This document shows, piece by piece, positions 16,500 through 25,155 of a DNA stretch of 64,000 bases. Positions within the stretch are counted from its first letter, which is position 1. Every line of letters begins with the position of its first letter. The notes beneath the pieces are model-generated. The model ran no database searches and was not told the origin of the DNA. It saw only the letters and a program-made list of their open reading frames with translations. The translations under genes and the position numbers were made by a program. The stretch is from UBA4416 sp040387475. GTDB taxonomy: Bacteria; Bacteroidota; Bacteroidia; B-17B0; Aurantibacillaceae. The stretch covers positions 50,679 through 114,678 of the forward strand of contig JAZKDT010000008.1 of assembly GCA_040387475.1 (NCBI GenBank), in the 5' to 3' direction.

Positions 16500-17168
16500 T
16501 TAGTCTACTTTATCCATTATTTTTTTAGCGTCGTCCACTACTTTTTTTTGAGCCTCTATTTCTGTTTTTTTTCTGGTTTGATCAGCTTCGTTTTTCGATA
16601 TATCGTCCTCTGCTTTTTTTATCTTTCCTTTATAATCTTCAATATCGGATTTGGAACTCTTATTGGCCTTCTCCAGATCTTTTTGATTGTCTTCCAGTTT
16701 GCCCAAAGCTTTTTCAAGATCTTTCACCTTATCGCCCAGCGATTCTTTGGTAGTTTTTACAGCAAACTCTTTTAACATTTTCTTCGCATCGTTGTGTTTA
16801 TCGCCGTCGGAGCTGCTTAAATAAGCGCCGCCTAAATCAAAAGCCACATGCATAGTTACTGTTTTTGCCGCTTTATCTTCCTCAAACGTCGCGTAAACGT
16901 CAACCGGGTTATTACCCCAATCTTTAATCAGTACATTATCACCAAAAACTTCTCCGTTATCACTTTTCACTTTTTCATTCTTAAAATCCTTTAAGGTACT
17001 TTTCCATTTACTGATCACATCATCTTTAGATGTTTCGTAGATAACTACGGTGTAAGCATTATGGCTTCCGTTCGAGAATTTTTCTGAACCATCTTTCACG
17101 GCAATTTTTTGTGCCTGAGCAGATGTTAAAACTACAAATGCGGCTAAGGTTAAAATGATCTTTTTCAT
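16500..17168 (-). CDS. Secreted protein with C-terminal coiled coil, function unknown
   Basis: 222 residues. The signal peptide ends in TSAQAQ (about residue 20). Residues 21-130 look like a small mixed domain (YTVVIYETSKDDVISKWKS; VDVYATFEEDKAAKTVTMHVAFDLGG). From about 140 to the end the chain is highly charged and lysine/glutamate-rich with heptad spacing of hydrophobic residues, so it is probably a coiled coil. The mature protein should be periplasmic or surface-located. I do not recognise a named family. Its own terminator follows, so it is likely monocistronic. Confidence 0.75.
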   Translation of the reverse strand: MKKIILTLAAFVVLTSAQAQKIAVKDGSEKFSNGSHNAYTVVIYETSKDDVISKWKSTLKDFKNEKVKSDNGEVFGDNVLIKDWGNNPVDVYATFEEDKAAKTVTMHVAFDLGGAYLSSSDGDKHNDAKKMLKEFAVKTTKESLGDKVKDLEKALGKLEDNQKDLEKANKSSKSDIEDYKGKIKKAEDDISKNEADQTRKKTEIEAQKKVVDDAKKIMDKVD

Positions 17169-17285
17169 GATTCTTTTTATTTAAGGAGGTTATTGTTAGC
17201 AATAATCATTACTAGTTCATACGAATATACGAATCTATGGGTAATTATGATTGTATGTTCATATTAAAATTCGCAATTATACCGG

Positions 17286-17855
17286 CTAGTCAACATCTGT
17301 TACACCGCCCGAAATGATAAATTTCATGGCTTCCCCGCCTTCGATAGGCATTGGTGTAATCTGCTCTTTGGGCACAATCACCATTCTTCCGGAAAATGAA
17401 TAAGAATACGGCAGGTAAACGGCATATTTATCTTTCATCCCCCACTCGCTTAAATCATCCTGGGTGATGAAACCCATTTCCTGAATATTGCCCTGTGGGT
17501 TTGTAAGTACTAATACAGGCTTGGTAAACTTTTTTTTATTGCCCATAAAGGCATTCATAAAATCTTTGATAGGCGAATAAATATGGCGGACAAAAGGCGC
17601 ATGTTCAAGCTTCTCTTCAAAAAAAGCAAACAACTTTTTGAAAATATAGGAGGAGGCCAATAAACCAATAATAGTAATGAAAATCAATAAAGCCGTCACC
17701 GAAATAATAGTATCTAAAAACGGACTTCCGGTTAATCCAACAAAAGAAAATACACCTTCAAAAAAACGGAAGATCTGAACAAATACAATGACTGTAATTC
17801 CCAAGGGAATACATAATATCAAACCCTGTAAAAAATATTTTAAAAGTTTATTCAT
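17286..17855 (-). CDS. DUF502 membrane protein
   Basis: 189 residues. Two transmembrane segments (about 7-29 and 48-70) precede a soluble C-terminal domain. Family marks seen: ILCIPLGITVIVF, APFVRHIYSPIKDF and VYLPYSYSFSGRMVIVPKE, which are characteristic of DUF502. The role of this family is unknown; plant relatives are membrane-trafficking regulators. The start overlaps the 3' end of hemF by 8 bases on the same strand, so the two are probably co-transcribed with the LysM gene further upstream. Confidence 0.85.
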   Translation of the reverse strand: MNKLLKYFLQGLILCIPLGITVIVFVQIFRFFEGVFSFVGLTGSPFLDTIISVTALLIFITIIGLLASSYIFKKLFAFFEEKLEHAPFVRHIYSPIKDFMNAFMGNKKKFTKPVLVLTNPQGNIQEMGFITQDDLSEWGMKDKYAVYLPYSYSFSGRMVIVPKEQITPMPIEGGEAMKFIISGGVTDVD

Positions 17856-18771
17856 TTACCCAGTTAACGCCTTTTTTTAATTTTTGTAAAGTACTTTCTT
17901 CAGCAGAACCTTCTTTTGTTTTAAAATCGTATGCCCAGCCGGCATTGGTTGGTAAGCTCATCAAAATAGATTCTACTCTGCCGTTTGTTTCTAATCCAAA
18001 TTTAGTGCCTTTATCATACACCAGGTTAAATTCAACGTATCGCCCACGACGCAACAACTGCCATTGTTTTTGTTCCTGCGTAAATAGCTTACGTTTATTC
18101 TTATTCATTAAAGCCACATAGGTTGGCGCAAAAGTCAACCCTACATCCTGCCAAAAAGCAAAGTTTTGTTCAAAATTCAAAGATTCATTCTCATGGAGAC
18201 GGTCAAAAAATATGCCCCCAATACCACGTGTTTCCTTACGATGGTTAATAAAGAAGTAATCATCGGCCCATGTTTTGAATTTTGGGTAATAAGACGAATG
18301 GTGTTTGTCACATACAGTTTTTAAAGCCTGGTGAAAAAACACCGCATCTTCATCTACAATATAATGTGGCGTTAAATCAATGCCTCCGCCTAACCATTTG
18401 GTACCGTTACTCATTTCAAAATAACGGATATTCATATGTATAATAGGCACTAACGGATTTTGGGGATGAATAACAATAGATATGCCTGTAGCAAAAAAAG
18501 TCGTGTCCTCTGCAGGTGCACTGGAAACACTATGTTCTTTTTCTTTAAATAAAAAATCAGGGGTTTTACCACTTACTGCCGAAAACATCACACCGCCTTT
18601 TTCAATAACGGTACCATTCTCAATAACCCTTGAGCGCCCTCCGCCACCTTCTTCCCTGGTCCAGTTCTCTTCTTTAAATTTTGCAGTGCCATCTTCTGTT
18701 TCCAAAGCATTACAAATATTATCCTGTAATGACTTTAGCCACTCTGTAATATTTTCTTTTGTTATTTCCAT
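17848..18771 (-). CDS. hemF: Oxygen-dependent coproporphyrinogen III oxidase
   Basis: 307 residues, normal length. Converts coproporphyrinogen III to protoporphyrinogen IX with O2 in haem synthesis. Seen: GGGGRSRV (about 41-48), TGISIVIHPQNPLVPIIHMN, WLGGGIDLTPHY, and RRGRYVEFNLVYDKGTKFG followed by GRVESILMSLP, all HemF signatures. It acts in the cytoplasm. The gene overlaps the upstream LysM gene by 10 bases and the downstream DUF502 gene by 8 bases, so it sits in a tightly packed minus-strand operon. The presence of the oxygen-dependent form indicates an aerobic lifestyle. Confidence 0.96.
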   Translation of the reverse strand: MEITKENITEWLKSLQDNICNALETEDGTAKFKEENWTREEGGGGRSRVIENGTVIEKGGVMFSAVSGKTPDFLFKEKEHSVSSAPAEDTTFFATGISIVIHPQNPLVPIIHMNIRYFEMSNGTKWLGGGIDLTPHYIVDEDAVFFHQALKTVCDKHHSSYYPKFKTWADDYFFINHRKETRGIGGIFFDRLHENESLNFEQNFAFWQDVGLTFAPTYVALMNKNKRKLFTQEQKQWQLLRRGRYVEFNLVYDKGTKFGLETNGRVESILMSLPTNAGWAYDFKTKEGSAEESTLQKLKKGVNWVNE

Positions 18772-20591
18772 CCTGATCGCTGTAACTGATAATTGGAATA
18801 CCTGTAAATATACAAGGATCTGTTTTCGAAACCCGTTTCAATATCGGGTCTAAAAAATTTGAATCCCAGGGTAACCCCATTCCAGTTATACTTATCAAGG
18901 TTGAGGAAGAAATCGGGACCAACCGTTTTTAGATGTGATAAATAATAAGTAGCTACATCAAAAGCTTTGAAATAACTTTCGGAAGGATCGGCACCATAGT
19001 ATTCCTGGTAGGGCTTAGCAATATGACGGACTATAGAATCTTTAAAATCAACTTCATCTGCAGAAGCAAAATGAAACTGCAATCCATTCAGGTAATCCTG
19101 ATCTAAATTATCAATATTGGAAACACTGTTAAAACCCATTAAAACGATATCCTTTTTATCAGAGAAAACATAGAGCTGCGTTATAAAATCCTGTAAATAA
19201 ACCTGGTTATTAGTCAGTAAAACAATCACGTTTTTTTTACTATATACGTATGCATTTTTCACCCCCGCAATACCTTTCACTTCAACAACACTGTCTTTTA
19301 ACGTGCGGTTATGCTTTATCAGCGACTCGTTGTAACGTGTTTTAAAGGTTTTGATGTAAGCCTGATCTTTAGCGGTTGTATTAACAATAATGATATTGGC
19401 AGCTGACAAAGAATCCAGACTATAATCTGCCAAACCTTCAATAAGCGTATACACCGAGGGAGTTACTTTACTGGATAAAGGATTGTCGAATAATATCTTA
19501 TTTTGTTGAATAACGGGAGACACAATAGGAATGGTAGCAGCTTTGGCATAACGGGAAACAATTTTAAACACACCGGCATATAAGGGACCAAATATGGCAT
19601 CCAGGTTTTTAAAATCAATGGTTTTACAAATACTTTCGATCTTTGCAGAATCACGATCATCCGTATCAAATAAGCGAATAGACACTTCAAAGTCTTTTGA
19701 ATTTAATGAATCCACGGCTTTTTTAAACCCTGCATAAAAATCAAGTGCTAAAGATTGTGTTGCAGGAAAAGAGGCTTTGGCCCTGGCCAGATCATCTATG
19801 TTAATACCCTCGCTTTCAGCTAATTTGAATGGTAAAAATAAACCAATGGTATAAGCTGTTTTTTTAGGCTTGTGTAACAACGCGGTGTCAATTACAGATG
19901 CGTCTTTAGTATATCCGTTTACGGTCGCGGTTGGTATAGAAACTGGTTTACCTGAAGCGATCTTCAATACCTGTCCTTGCTTAGCCCCGTCTTTTAATTC
20001 CGGATTCCATTTCAATAAATCGTCCTGGCTTACATTCAATTTTTTAGAAATGCCGTAAAGCGTTTCGCCGGTTAATACAGTATATGAATCAAATGTACCG
20101 GAAGCCGATGGATTTGATTTTCCGAATCCCGTATTTTTCTTTTTTTCACCTACGATTAAATAATTCCCTTCTTTTAAACCGCTATTGATCGTGGGATTAT
20201 AAGAGGTTAGTTTTTTTTCATCGATGCTGTATTTTTTAGTAATAGCATACACGGTTTCCCCTTTGGCAATTTTATGATAGATGTATTTATTGGTATCAAT
20301 GGCAGCGGTTTGCTTTGGCATTAAACTCTCTACCGGTATTTTTAATTCCTGTCCTGTTTGCAATCCGTCAATAGCTTCATCATTTTCTGCTAAAATAGAA
20401 TTAACGTCCATGTTGTAAACTTTAGCGATCGCGTATAAGCTTTGCCCTTTCTCTACTTTATGGATATAGTATTTTTTGCCGTTAATGGTTTTTATGTCCG
20501 TTGACTTAGTCTGTCCTGAGGAGACAAAAGACAAAAGACACAGGATGCAAGACAGTGTGAATGTTAGATATGTTATTTTAATTTTATTCAT
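18762..20591 (-). CDS. LysM and periplasmic ligand-binding fold protein
   Basis: 609 residues. N-terminal hydrophobic segment acts as a signal sequence (LCLLSFVSSGQ). Three LysM domains follow: about 40-85 (YYIHKVEKGQSLYAIAKVYN), 104-150 (YHKIAKGETVYAITKKYS) and 172-215 (YTVLTGETLYGISKKLN). The rest (about 240-600) resembles a type I periplasmic binding protein of the branched-chain amino-acid/LivJ type (IFGPLYAGVFKIVSRYAKAA; IPIVSP). LysM binds peptidoglycan, so a periplasmic, wall-attached sensor or scaffold is likely. This domain pairing is common in Bacteroidota, but I know of no assigned role. First gene of the hemF-DUF502 operon. Dispersed repeat 20593-20616 lies right before the start. 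Confidence 0.85.
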   Translation of the reverse strand: MNKIKITYLTFTLSCILCLLSFVSSGQTKSTDIKTINGKKYYIHKVEKGQSLYAIAKVYNMDVNSILAENDEAIDGLQTGQELKIPVESLMPKQTAAIDTNKYIYHKIAKGETVYAITKKYSIDEKKLTSYNPTINSGLKEGNYLIVGEKKKNTGFGKSNPSASGTFDSYTVLTGETLYGISKKLNVSQDDLLKWNPELKDGAKQGQVLKIASGKPVSIPTATVNGYTKDASVIDTALLHKPKKTAYTIGLFLPFKLAESEGINIDDLARAKASFPATQSLALDFYAGFKKAVDSLNSKDFEVSIRLFDTDDRDSAKIESICKTIDFKNLDAIFGPLYAGVFKIVSRYAKAATIPIVSPVIQQNKILFDNPLSSKVTPSVYTLIEGLADYSLDSLSAANIIIVNTTAKDQAYIKTFKTRYNESLIKHNRTLKDSVVEVKGIAGVKNAYVYSKKNVIVLLTNNQVYLQDFITQLYVFSDKKDIVLMGFNSVSNIDNLDQDYLNGLQFHFASADEVDFKDSIVRHIAKPYQEYYGADPSESYFKAFDVATYYLSHLKTVGPDFFLNLDKYNWNGVTLGFKFFRPDIETGFENRSLYIYRYSNYQLQRSGWK

Positions 20592-20592
20592 G

Positions 20593-20616
20593 TTCTCGAC
20601 TTCGCTCGAACTGACA
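20593..20616. repeat. Dispersed GACTTCGCTCGA repeat
   Basis: TTCTCGACTTCGCTCGAACT plus GACA, identical to 26616-26639 and 63010-63033. It lies 2 bases before the LysM gene start, within its leader. Confidence 0.85.
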
Positions 20617-20653
20617 ATCTCTAATTTTTAAATTCTATAATTTGCTAAGGTAA

Positions 20654-22183
20654 CTATTCCCACTCAATAGTAGCTGGCGGTTTAGAGCTGATATCATACA
20701 CAACTCTGTTAACACCTTTTACTTTATTGATGATATCATTAGATACTTTTGCCAGGAACTCATAGGGTAAATGGCACCAATCGGCAGTCATACCATCGGT
20801 TGATGAAACCGCCCGCAGGGCTACTACTTTTTCGTAAGTACGTTCATCACCCATCACTCCAACACTTTGTATGGGTAATAAAATAGCACCTGCCTGCCAA
20901 ACCGTATCATATAAACCGGCTGCTTTTAAATTATCAATAAAAATAGCATCTACATTTTGTAACAGGTCCACTTTTTCAGGCGTAATATCGCCCAGGATAC
21001 GAATAGCTAAACCGGGTCCCGGAAATGGATGACGGCCAATCAGCGCAGCATCAATTCCTAAAGCCCTGCCTACTCTACGCACTTCATCTTTAAATAAACT
21101 CCGTAATGGTTCAACAACACTTAACTTCATATAAGCAGGCAAACCGCCTACATTGTGATGAGATTTAATAGTGGCAGATGGCCCGTTAACCGATAAACTT
21201 TCGATCACATCCGGGTAAATGGTTCCCTGCCCAAGCCATTTGGCATCAGTAATGCCTTTTGACTCGTCGTCAAACACATCAATAAATACTTTGCCGATAG
21301 CTTTGCGTTTTAATTCAGGATCAGATAAACCTTTCAGTTCATCATAAAAACGCTGCTTGGCATTAACACCTTTCACGTTCAATCCCATGTGCTTATACGA
21401 ATCTAACACACTTTCAAATTCATTTTTGCGTAACAGTCCGTTATCTACAAATATGCAATGTAAATTAGCGCCAATAGCTTTGTGTAATAAAACAGCAGCA
21501 ACGCTACTATCAACGCCACCCGATAATCCTAAAACCACTTTATCGTTTCCTAACTTTTGTTTTAGTTCGGCAACGGTCATGTCAATAAACGAATCAGACG
21601 TCCAGTTACCCGAACACCCGCATACTTCTTTTACAAAATTATTTAATAACGTAGCACCATCGGTTGAATGATAAACTTCGGGATGAAACTGAATTCCCCA
21701 GGTTTGTTCACCTTTTACCGCGAAACCGGCAACTTTAACATCGTGCGTACTGGCAATGATCGAATAATCAGCCGGAACATTTAAAATGGTATCGGCATGA
21801 CTCATCCACACCTGCGAATTTTCAGAAATGCCTTTGAATAATGGATTTGAAGAATCCACAAAACTCAAATTAGCACGGCCATATTCGCGGGTGTTTGATT
21901 TACCAACTTCGCCGCCGTAGAAATGGGACAATAACTGCGCTCCATAACATACTCCTAACAAAGGCAATTTACCTTTAATGTTTTTTAGATCCGGGTTCAA
22001 CGGATTTTCCTGGCGTACACTATGTGGACTGCCAGACAAAATAACTCCTTTGATATCGGAGGTAATTTCAGGGATTTTGTTATAAGGGTGGATTTCGCAA
22101 TACACATTCATTTCCCGTAACCGACGGGCAATTAATTGAGTGAATTGTGAACCAAAATCGAGGATTAAAATTTGTTCTTGCAT
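20654..22183 (-). CDS. guaA: GMP synthase (glutamine-hydrolysing)
   Basis: 509 residues from ATG at 22183. Aminates XMP to GMP using glutamine and ATP. The class I glutamine amidotransferase domain (1-190) has the nucleophile Cys in LLGVCYGAQLL (near 79) and GIQFHPEVYHS. The ATP-pyrophosphatase P-loop GLSGGVDSSVAAVLL is near 221. The C-terminal dimerisation domain ends in KPPATIEWE. A TTG start four codons upstream is excluded: the promoter -7 box TATCTTTG (22193-22200) overlaps it, so only the ATG would be in the transcript. The predicted leader is only a few bases long. Confidence 0.97.
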   Translation of the reverse strand: MQEQILILDFGSQFTQLIARRLREMNVYCEIHPYNKIPEITSDIKGVILSGSPHSVRQENPLNPDLKNIKGKLPLLGVCYGAQLLSHFYGGEVGKSNTREYGRANLSFVDSSNPLFKGISENSQVWMSHADTILNVPADYSIIASTHDVKVAGFAVKGEQTWGIQFHPEVYHSTDGATLLNNFVKEVCGCSGNWTSDSFIDMTVAELKQKLGNDKVVLGLSGGVDSSVAAVLLHKAIGANLHCIFVDNGLLRKNEFESVLDSYKHMGLNVKGVNAKQRFYDELKGLSDPELKRKAIGKVFIDVFDDESKGITDAKWLGQGTIYPDVIESLSVNGPSATIKSHHNVGGLPAYMKLSVVEPLRSLFKDEVRRVGRALGIDAALIGRHPFPGPGLAIRILGDITPEKVDLLQNVDAIFIDNLKAAGLYDTVWQAGAILLPIQSVGVMGDERTYEKVVALRAVSSTDGMTADWCHLPYEFLAKVSNDIINKVKGVNRVVYDISSKPPATIEWE

Positions 22184-22192
22184 AATAGCTGG

Positions 22193-22220
22193 CAAAGATA
22201 GCTAAATCTTTTGCTTCAAA
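22193..22220 (-). promoter_or_regulatory. Promoter of guaA
   Basis: Minus-strand TATCTTTG at 22193-22200 with TTTG at 22217-22220, 16 bp between. Expected transcription start is within about 5 bases of the ATG at 22183. Confidence 0.6.
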
Positions 22221-22261
22221 GGGATTACAGAGCAAAATTATTGTGAAAGAAGGTGAAAAAT

Positions 22262-22369
22262 TTAATCCTTATTCTTCATGAATTTGATGAGCGTGTAAAC
22301 ACCCAAACTAAAGATACCGGCAATTAAAAAGAGGATAAAATAATCGCTGATTTCTAAAGAAGATTTCAT
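22262..22369 (-). CDS. 35-residue single-pass membrane microprotein
   Basis: The frame from ATG at 22369 encodes MKSSLEISDYFILFLIAGIF and then SLGVYTLIKFMKNKD before TAA. Residues 10-29 form one hydrophobic helix, followed by a basic tail, so the predicted topology is N-out, C-in or a C-terminal cytoplasmic anchor. It begins 11 bases after the stop of the LuxR-type regulator on the same strand, so the two are likely co-transcribed. No homologue is known to me. Short length makes chance possible, but the composition is typical of real small membrane proteins. Confidence 0.5.
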   Translation of the reverse strand: MKSSLEISDYFILFLIAGIFSLGVYTLIKFMKNKD

Positions 22370-22380
22370 TGGATGGATTT

Positions 22381-23037
22381 TTAAGCTACCAATAATTTGT
22401 TCTTAACCGCAAACATAACAATACCCGCAGTATTAGGAATATCCAACTTGGTCATGATATTTTTGCGATGTGTATTAACTGTGTGCGTACTTAACTCTAA
22501 ACGATCAGCAATTAACTTGTTGGATAATCCTTCGGAAATCAAACGAATCACATCTAATTCTCTATCGGTAATACCTAAACCCTGGCAGGAAACTTTATCC
22601 AGCTGAGGTTTAACTACATTTAATTCTTCAGCATTTGATAAGAAATAAGCAACTTTACCACATAAAAAACGTTCGCCGTTATGAGTTGCGTGTAATGCTT
22701 CAATGATCTCTTCACGATCGCATTCTTTCAATAAATAACTTCTTACACCGTTATCCAAAGCTGCCTGCATTTCGCTTTTGCTCATGTAATCGGTAATAGC
22801 CAACACTTGTAAACGTTTGAAGGTTTTAGTTATGATAGCAATTTGCCTGGAGTTGAAATTCAAAGACTGAAAATCCAATATTAAAATTTTTGGTTTATTC
22901 TTTTTAATAGAAGCAACCAGATTGTCGAAATTCTCATCTTCGGTATAATCTACTTCAAAATTAGCTGAAGTGCTCAATAAAGTATATAAACCAAGACGGC
23001 TTAAGTAATTTTTATCGGCAATTAGTACTGAGATCAT
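22381..23037 (-). CDS. LuxR-type (NarL family) response regulator
   Basis: 218 residues. Receiver-like domain 1-120 with probable phospho-acceptor Asp55 (ILILDFQ), Thr in AITDYMS and Lys in YLLKECD. The first acidic pair is reduced to Ala7-Asp8 (LIADKN), so Mg binding and phosphorylation may be altered. The LuxR helix-turn-helix (about 150-215) has GLGITDRELDVIRLISEGLSN-type residues and LSTHTVNTHRKNIMTKL. It binds DNA in the cytoplasm; the target is unknown and no histidine kinase is adjacent. A consensus promoter lies at 23069-23098, and a putative microprotein gene follows. Confidence 0.9.
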   Translation of the reverse strand: MISVLIADKNYLSRLGLYTLLSTSANFEVDYTEDENFDNLVASIKKNKPKILILDFQSLNFNSRQIAIITKTFKRLQVLAITDYMSKSEMQAALDNGVRSYLLKECDREEIIEALHATHNGERFLCGKVAYFLSNAEELNVVKPQLDKVSCQGLGITDRELDVIRLISEGLSNKLIADRLELSTHTVNTHRKNIMTKLDIPNTAGIVMFAVKNKLLVA

Positions 23038-23068
23038 TTTGATTATCCTTATTTAGATTAATTTTAAA

Positions 23069-23098
23069 CAAAGATACGCTTCAATACCAAATATCAAA
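23069..23098 (-). promoter_or_regulatory. Promoter of the LuxR-type regulator
   Basis: Minus-strand TATCTTTG at 23069-23076 with TTTG at 23095-23098, spaced 18 bp. It leaves a leader of about 25 nt. Confidence 0.6.
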
Positions 23099-23238
23099 AT
23101 TTATATTGAATTATTTATTAAAAACCGGGTTGTTAATTACCGCTATTCCTTGTCCAATCCCTATTACTGCATTGCGTAAACTCAAACTAAACTCAGACTG
23201 GAAGTCATTGCCAATAGGATGTTTTTCTAAATAACTTA

Positions 23239-24159
23239 TTATAGAGAAAACGTATGTCCTTCAATGGCCAGTTCAGTGTTGGCAAAAACAGGTTTTGCTT
23301 CTATCAAAAAATCATCCAGGTTGCCGTACCGGGCAGAAAAATGTCCCAATAACAATTTTTGTGCATTCGCTAAAGTTGCCATCTCTGCCGCCTGGCGCGC
23401 CGTGCTGTGAAAAGTTTCTTTGGCGCGATCTTTCTTATCCTCCAAAAAGGTGGACTCGTGGTATAACAGATCCACGTCTTTTATATCTTTAGCCAGCTCT
23501 TCAAAAAATTTGGTGTCACTGCAAAACGCATAGCTTCTTTGTTTGGCAGGATCCATCGTCAATTCTTCGTTTTTAATGATGTTACCATGCTCATCGCTGG
23601 CATCAAGTCCTTGTTTCAATTTATGGATCTCGGCAAACGACACATTCAGTTTTTCGAGCTTATATTTATCAATATTCCGGGATAAGGGTTTTTCTTTAAA
23701 CAAATAGCCGGTGGTTGCAATTCTGTGTTTTAAAGGAATACTATATACTTCCACTTTATCATCCTCAAACAGCAATTGTTTGACGCTTGTTTGCGTGGTT
23801 ACAAACTTTAACGGGTAATTAAGGTATGTATCCGAACATTTGTGAAGCATGGTAATGATCTCTTCGAGTTCCTTTGGACCATAAATGGTGAGTTCGTTTT
23901 TACGTCCCAATAAATGCATGCTGGCTAAAAAACCCGGTAATCCATAAAAATGATCGCCGTGCAAATGACTAATAAAAATGTGGTTTACACTCTGGAAACG
24001 CGCTTTATATTTGCGCATTTGCATCTGCGTGCCTTCGCCACAATCTATTAAAAAAAACCGCTCAGCTATGTTTAATAACTGAGCGGTTGGGTTTCGGGTA
24101 GACGTGGGCGTTGCCGCGCTGCTTCCCAATATTAATAATTCGAAGGTTTGAGTTGACAT
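23239..24159 (-). CDS. rnz: Ribonuclease Z
   Basis: 306 residues, usual length for tRNase Z short form. It removes the 3' trailer of tRNA precursors; useful here because the tRNA-Glu gene does not encode CCA. Metallo-beta-lactamase fold: the Zn motif HLHGDH (about 62-67) in FISHLHGDHFYGLPGFL, the aspartate in AFCSDTKF and the final His in LLLGHFSARY (about 270). The exosite-type region lies in the middle (HRIATTGYLFKEK). ATG at 24159. It lies between a T9SS cargo gene and the regulator gene. Confidence 0.95.
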   Translation of the reverse strand: MSTQTFELLILGSSAATPTSTRNPTAQLLNIAERFFLIDCGEGTQMQMRKYKARFQSVNHIFISHLHGDHFYGLPGFLASMHLLGRKNELTIYGPKELEEIITMLHKCSDTYLNYPLKFVTTQTSVKQLLFEDDKVEVYSIPLKHRIATTGYLFKEKPLSRNIDKYKLEKLNVSFAEIHKLKQGLDASDEHGNIIKNEELTMDPAKQRSYAFCSDTKFFEELAKDIKDVDLLYHESTFLEDKKDRAKETFHSTARQAAEMATLANAQKLLLGHFSARYGNLDDFLIEAKPVFANTELAIEGHTFSL

Positions 24160-24184
24160 GGTATAGTTCCTTCGAAAATGTGAT

Positions 24185-25006
24185 TTAGTTATTTAATACG
24201 ATCATACGTTTGGTAGCTGAAGCTCCTTTGTATTTTAAGGTATACATGTAAGTTCCGGCTGCTAATTCAGCAGTATGGATAGTTACTTTGTTTTCGCCAA
24301 CTACGGTTTTAACCGTTTGTTGTGCTGCTACATCACCTAACATATTATAAACCGTTACGGTGGCATCATCCTGCCCTTCTACATAAAAAGTAATATCAGT
24401 AGTTAACGAAGCCGGATTTGGAAAGTTTTGAGATAACGATATGCGGTCATTTTCCAGTTCACGAACACCTACCGCAGGAGCGATGTTGATAATATAATAG
24501 TTTAGGATCTGACCACTTAATTTTGTGCCTCCAGTAGGTGCTGACGAACATGTACTAAATGGTGTGCCATAAGCGTCTACAGCAAGAGATAATGTGTAGC
24601 TTCCCGCAACCGTTGGTGTACCAAAAATACTTGCGCAGCTATTTGAGTTACCCTTAAACCAAAAAATGCCTGGTGTTGAAGTATTTACAGCTGCTACAGA
24701 TGAACCCAACATTAAACCAGCAGGTAAATTAAAGTTAGTTACCCCAGTTGGAGTGTATAATACAAAACGGTTAAAACAAAAAGTAATCCCAGATGCTGTG
24801 GTATCATACGGAACTTTTACCGTAATATTTTGTTCATAAGGAATGCCTACAGTCCCTGAAAGAAAGTTGGTAGCGCTATCCGGAAATACGCCAATTTTAT
24901 TACTGGCAATAAAGGCTGGGTTTAAAGAACAGGTTGGAACCGTTTGTGCAAAAACAGAAGTTATAGCTGCGGCAACCGTAAAAAAAGTAAAGTAGATTTT
25001 TTTCAT
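24185..25006 (-). CDS. T9SS-sorted secreted protein
   Basis: 273 residues. Signal peptide ends in TSVFAQ (about residue 21). The middle (30-185) resembles an Ig-like/putative adhesive domain: VGIPYEQNITVKVP, FGTPTVAGSYTLSLAVD. Residues about 190-273 are a type A T9SS sorting domain: LSQNFPNPASLTTDITFY, VYNMLGD and LAAGTYMYTLKYKG, ending KRMIVLNN. It is therefore exported by T9SS and probably anchored at the surface. Function is not evident. It is a single gene on the minus strand, 25 bases before rnz. Confidence 0.85.
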   Translation of the reverse strand: MKKIYFTFFTVAAAITSVFAQTVPTCSLNPAFIASNKIGVFPDSATNFLSGTVGIPYEQNITVKVPYDTTASGITFCFNRFVLYTPTGVTNFNLPAGLMLGSSVAAVNTSTPGIFWFKGNSNSCASIFGTPTVAGSYTLSLAVDAYGTPFSTCSSAPTGGTKLSGQILNYYIINIAPAVGVRELENDRISLSQNFPNPASLTTDITFYVEGQDDATVTVYNMLGDVAAQQTVKTVVGENKVTIHTAELAAGTYMYTLKYKGASATKRMIVLNN

Positions 25007-25155
25007 GTAAGAGAGTTTTAAGTTTAAAAACGGGTCAGTAGATGACCTTTTGTTTAATTAAGTTTAGTTAAAAGTAAATTTAAAACTTATTCAGGTTAGA
25101 AACACGAAATTAACAGGAAGATAAACGAAAGTTTTTAACAGGAAAATTACAAAAA

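Noticed and set aside
23105..23238. Open frame after rnz reading LEKHPIGNDFQSEFSLSLRN and on to a stop
   Set aside because: Protein-like, but no start codon is available within the frame, and it begins inside the end of rnz in another frame.
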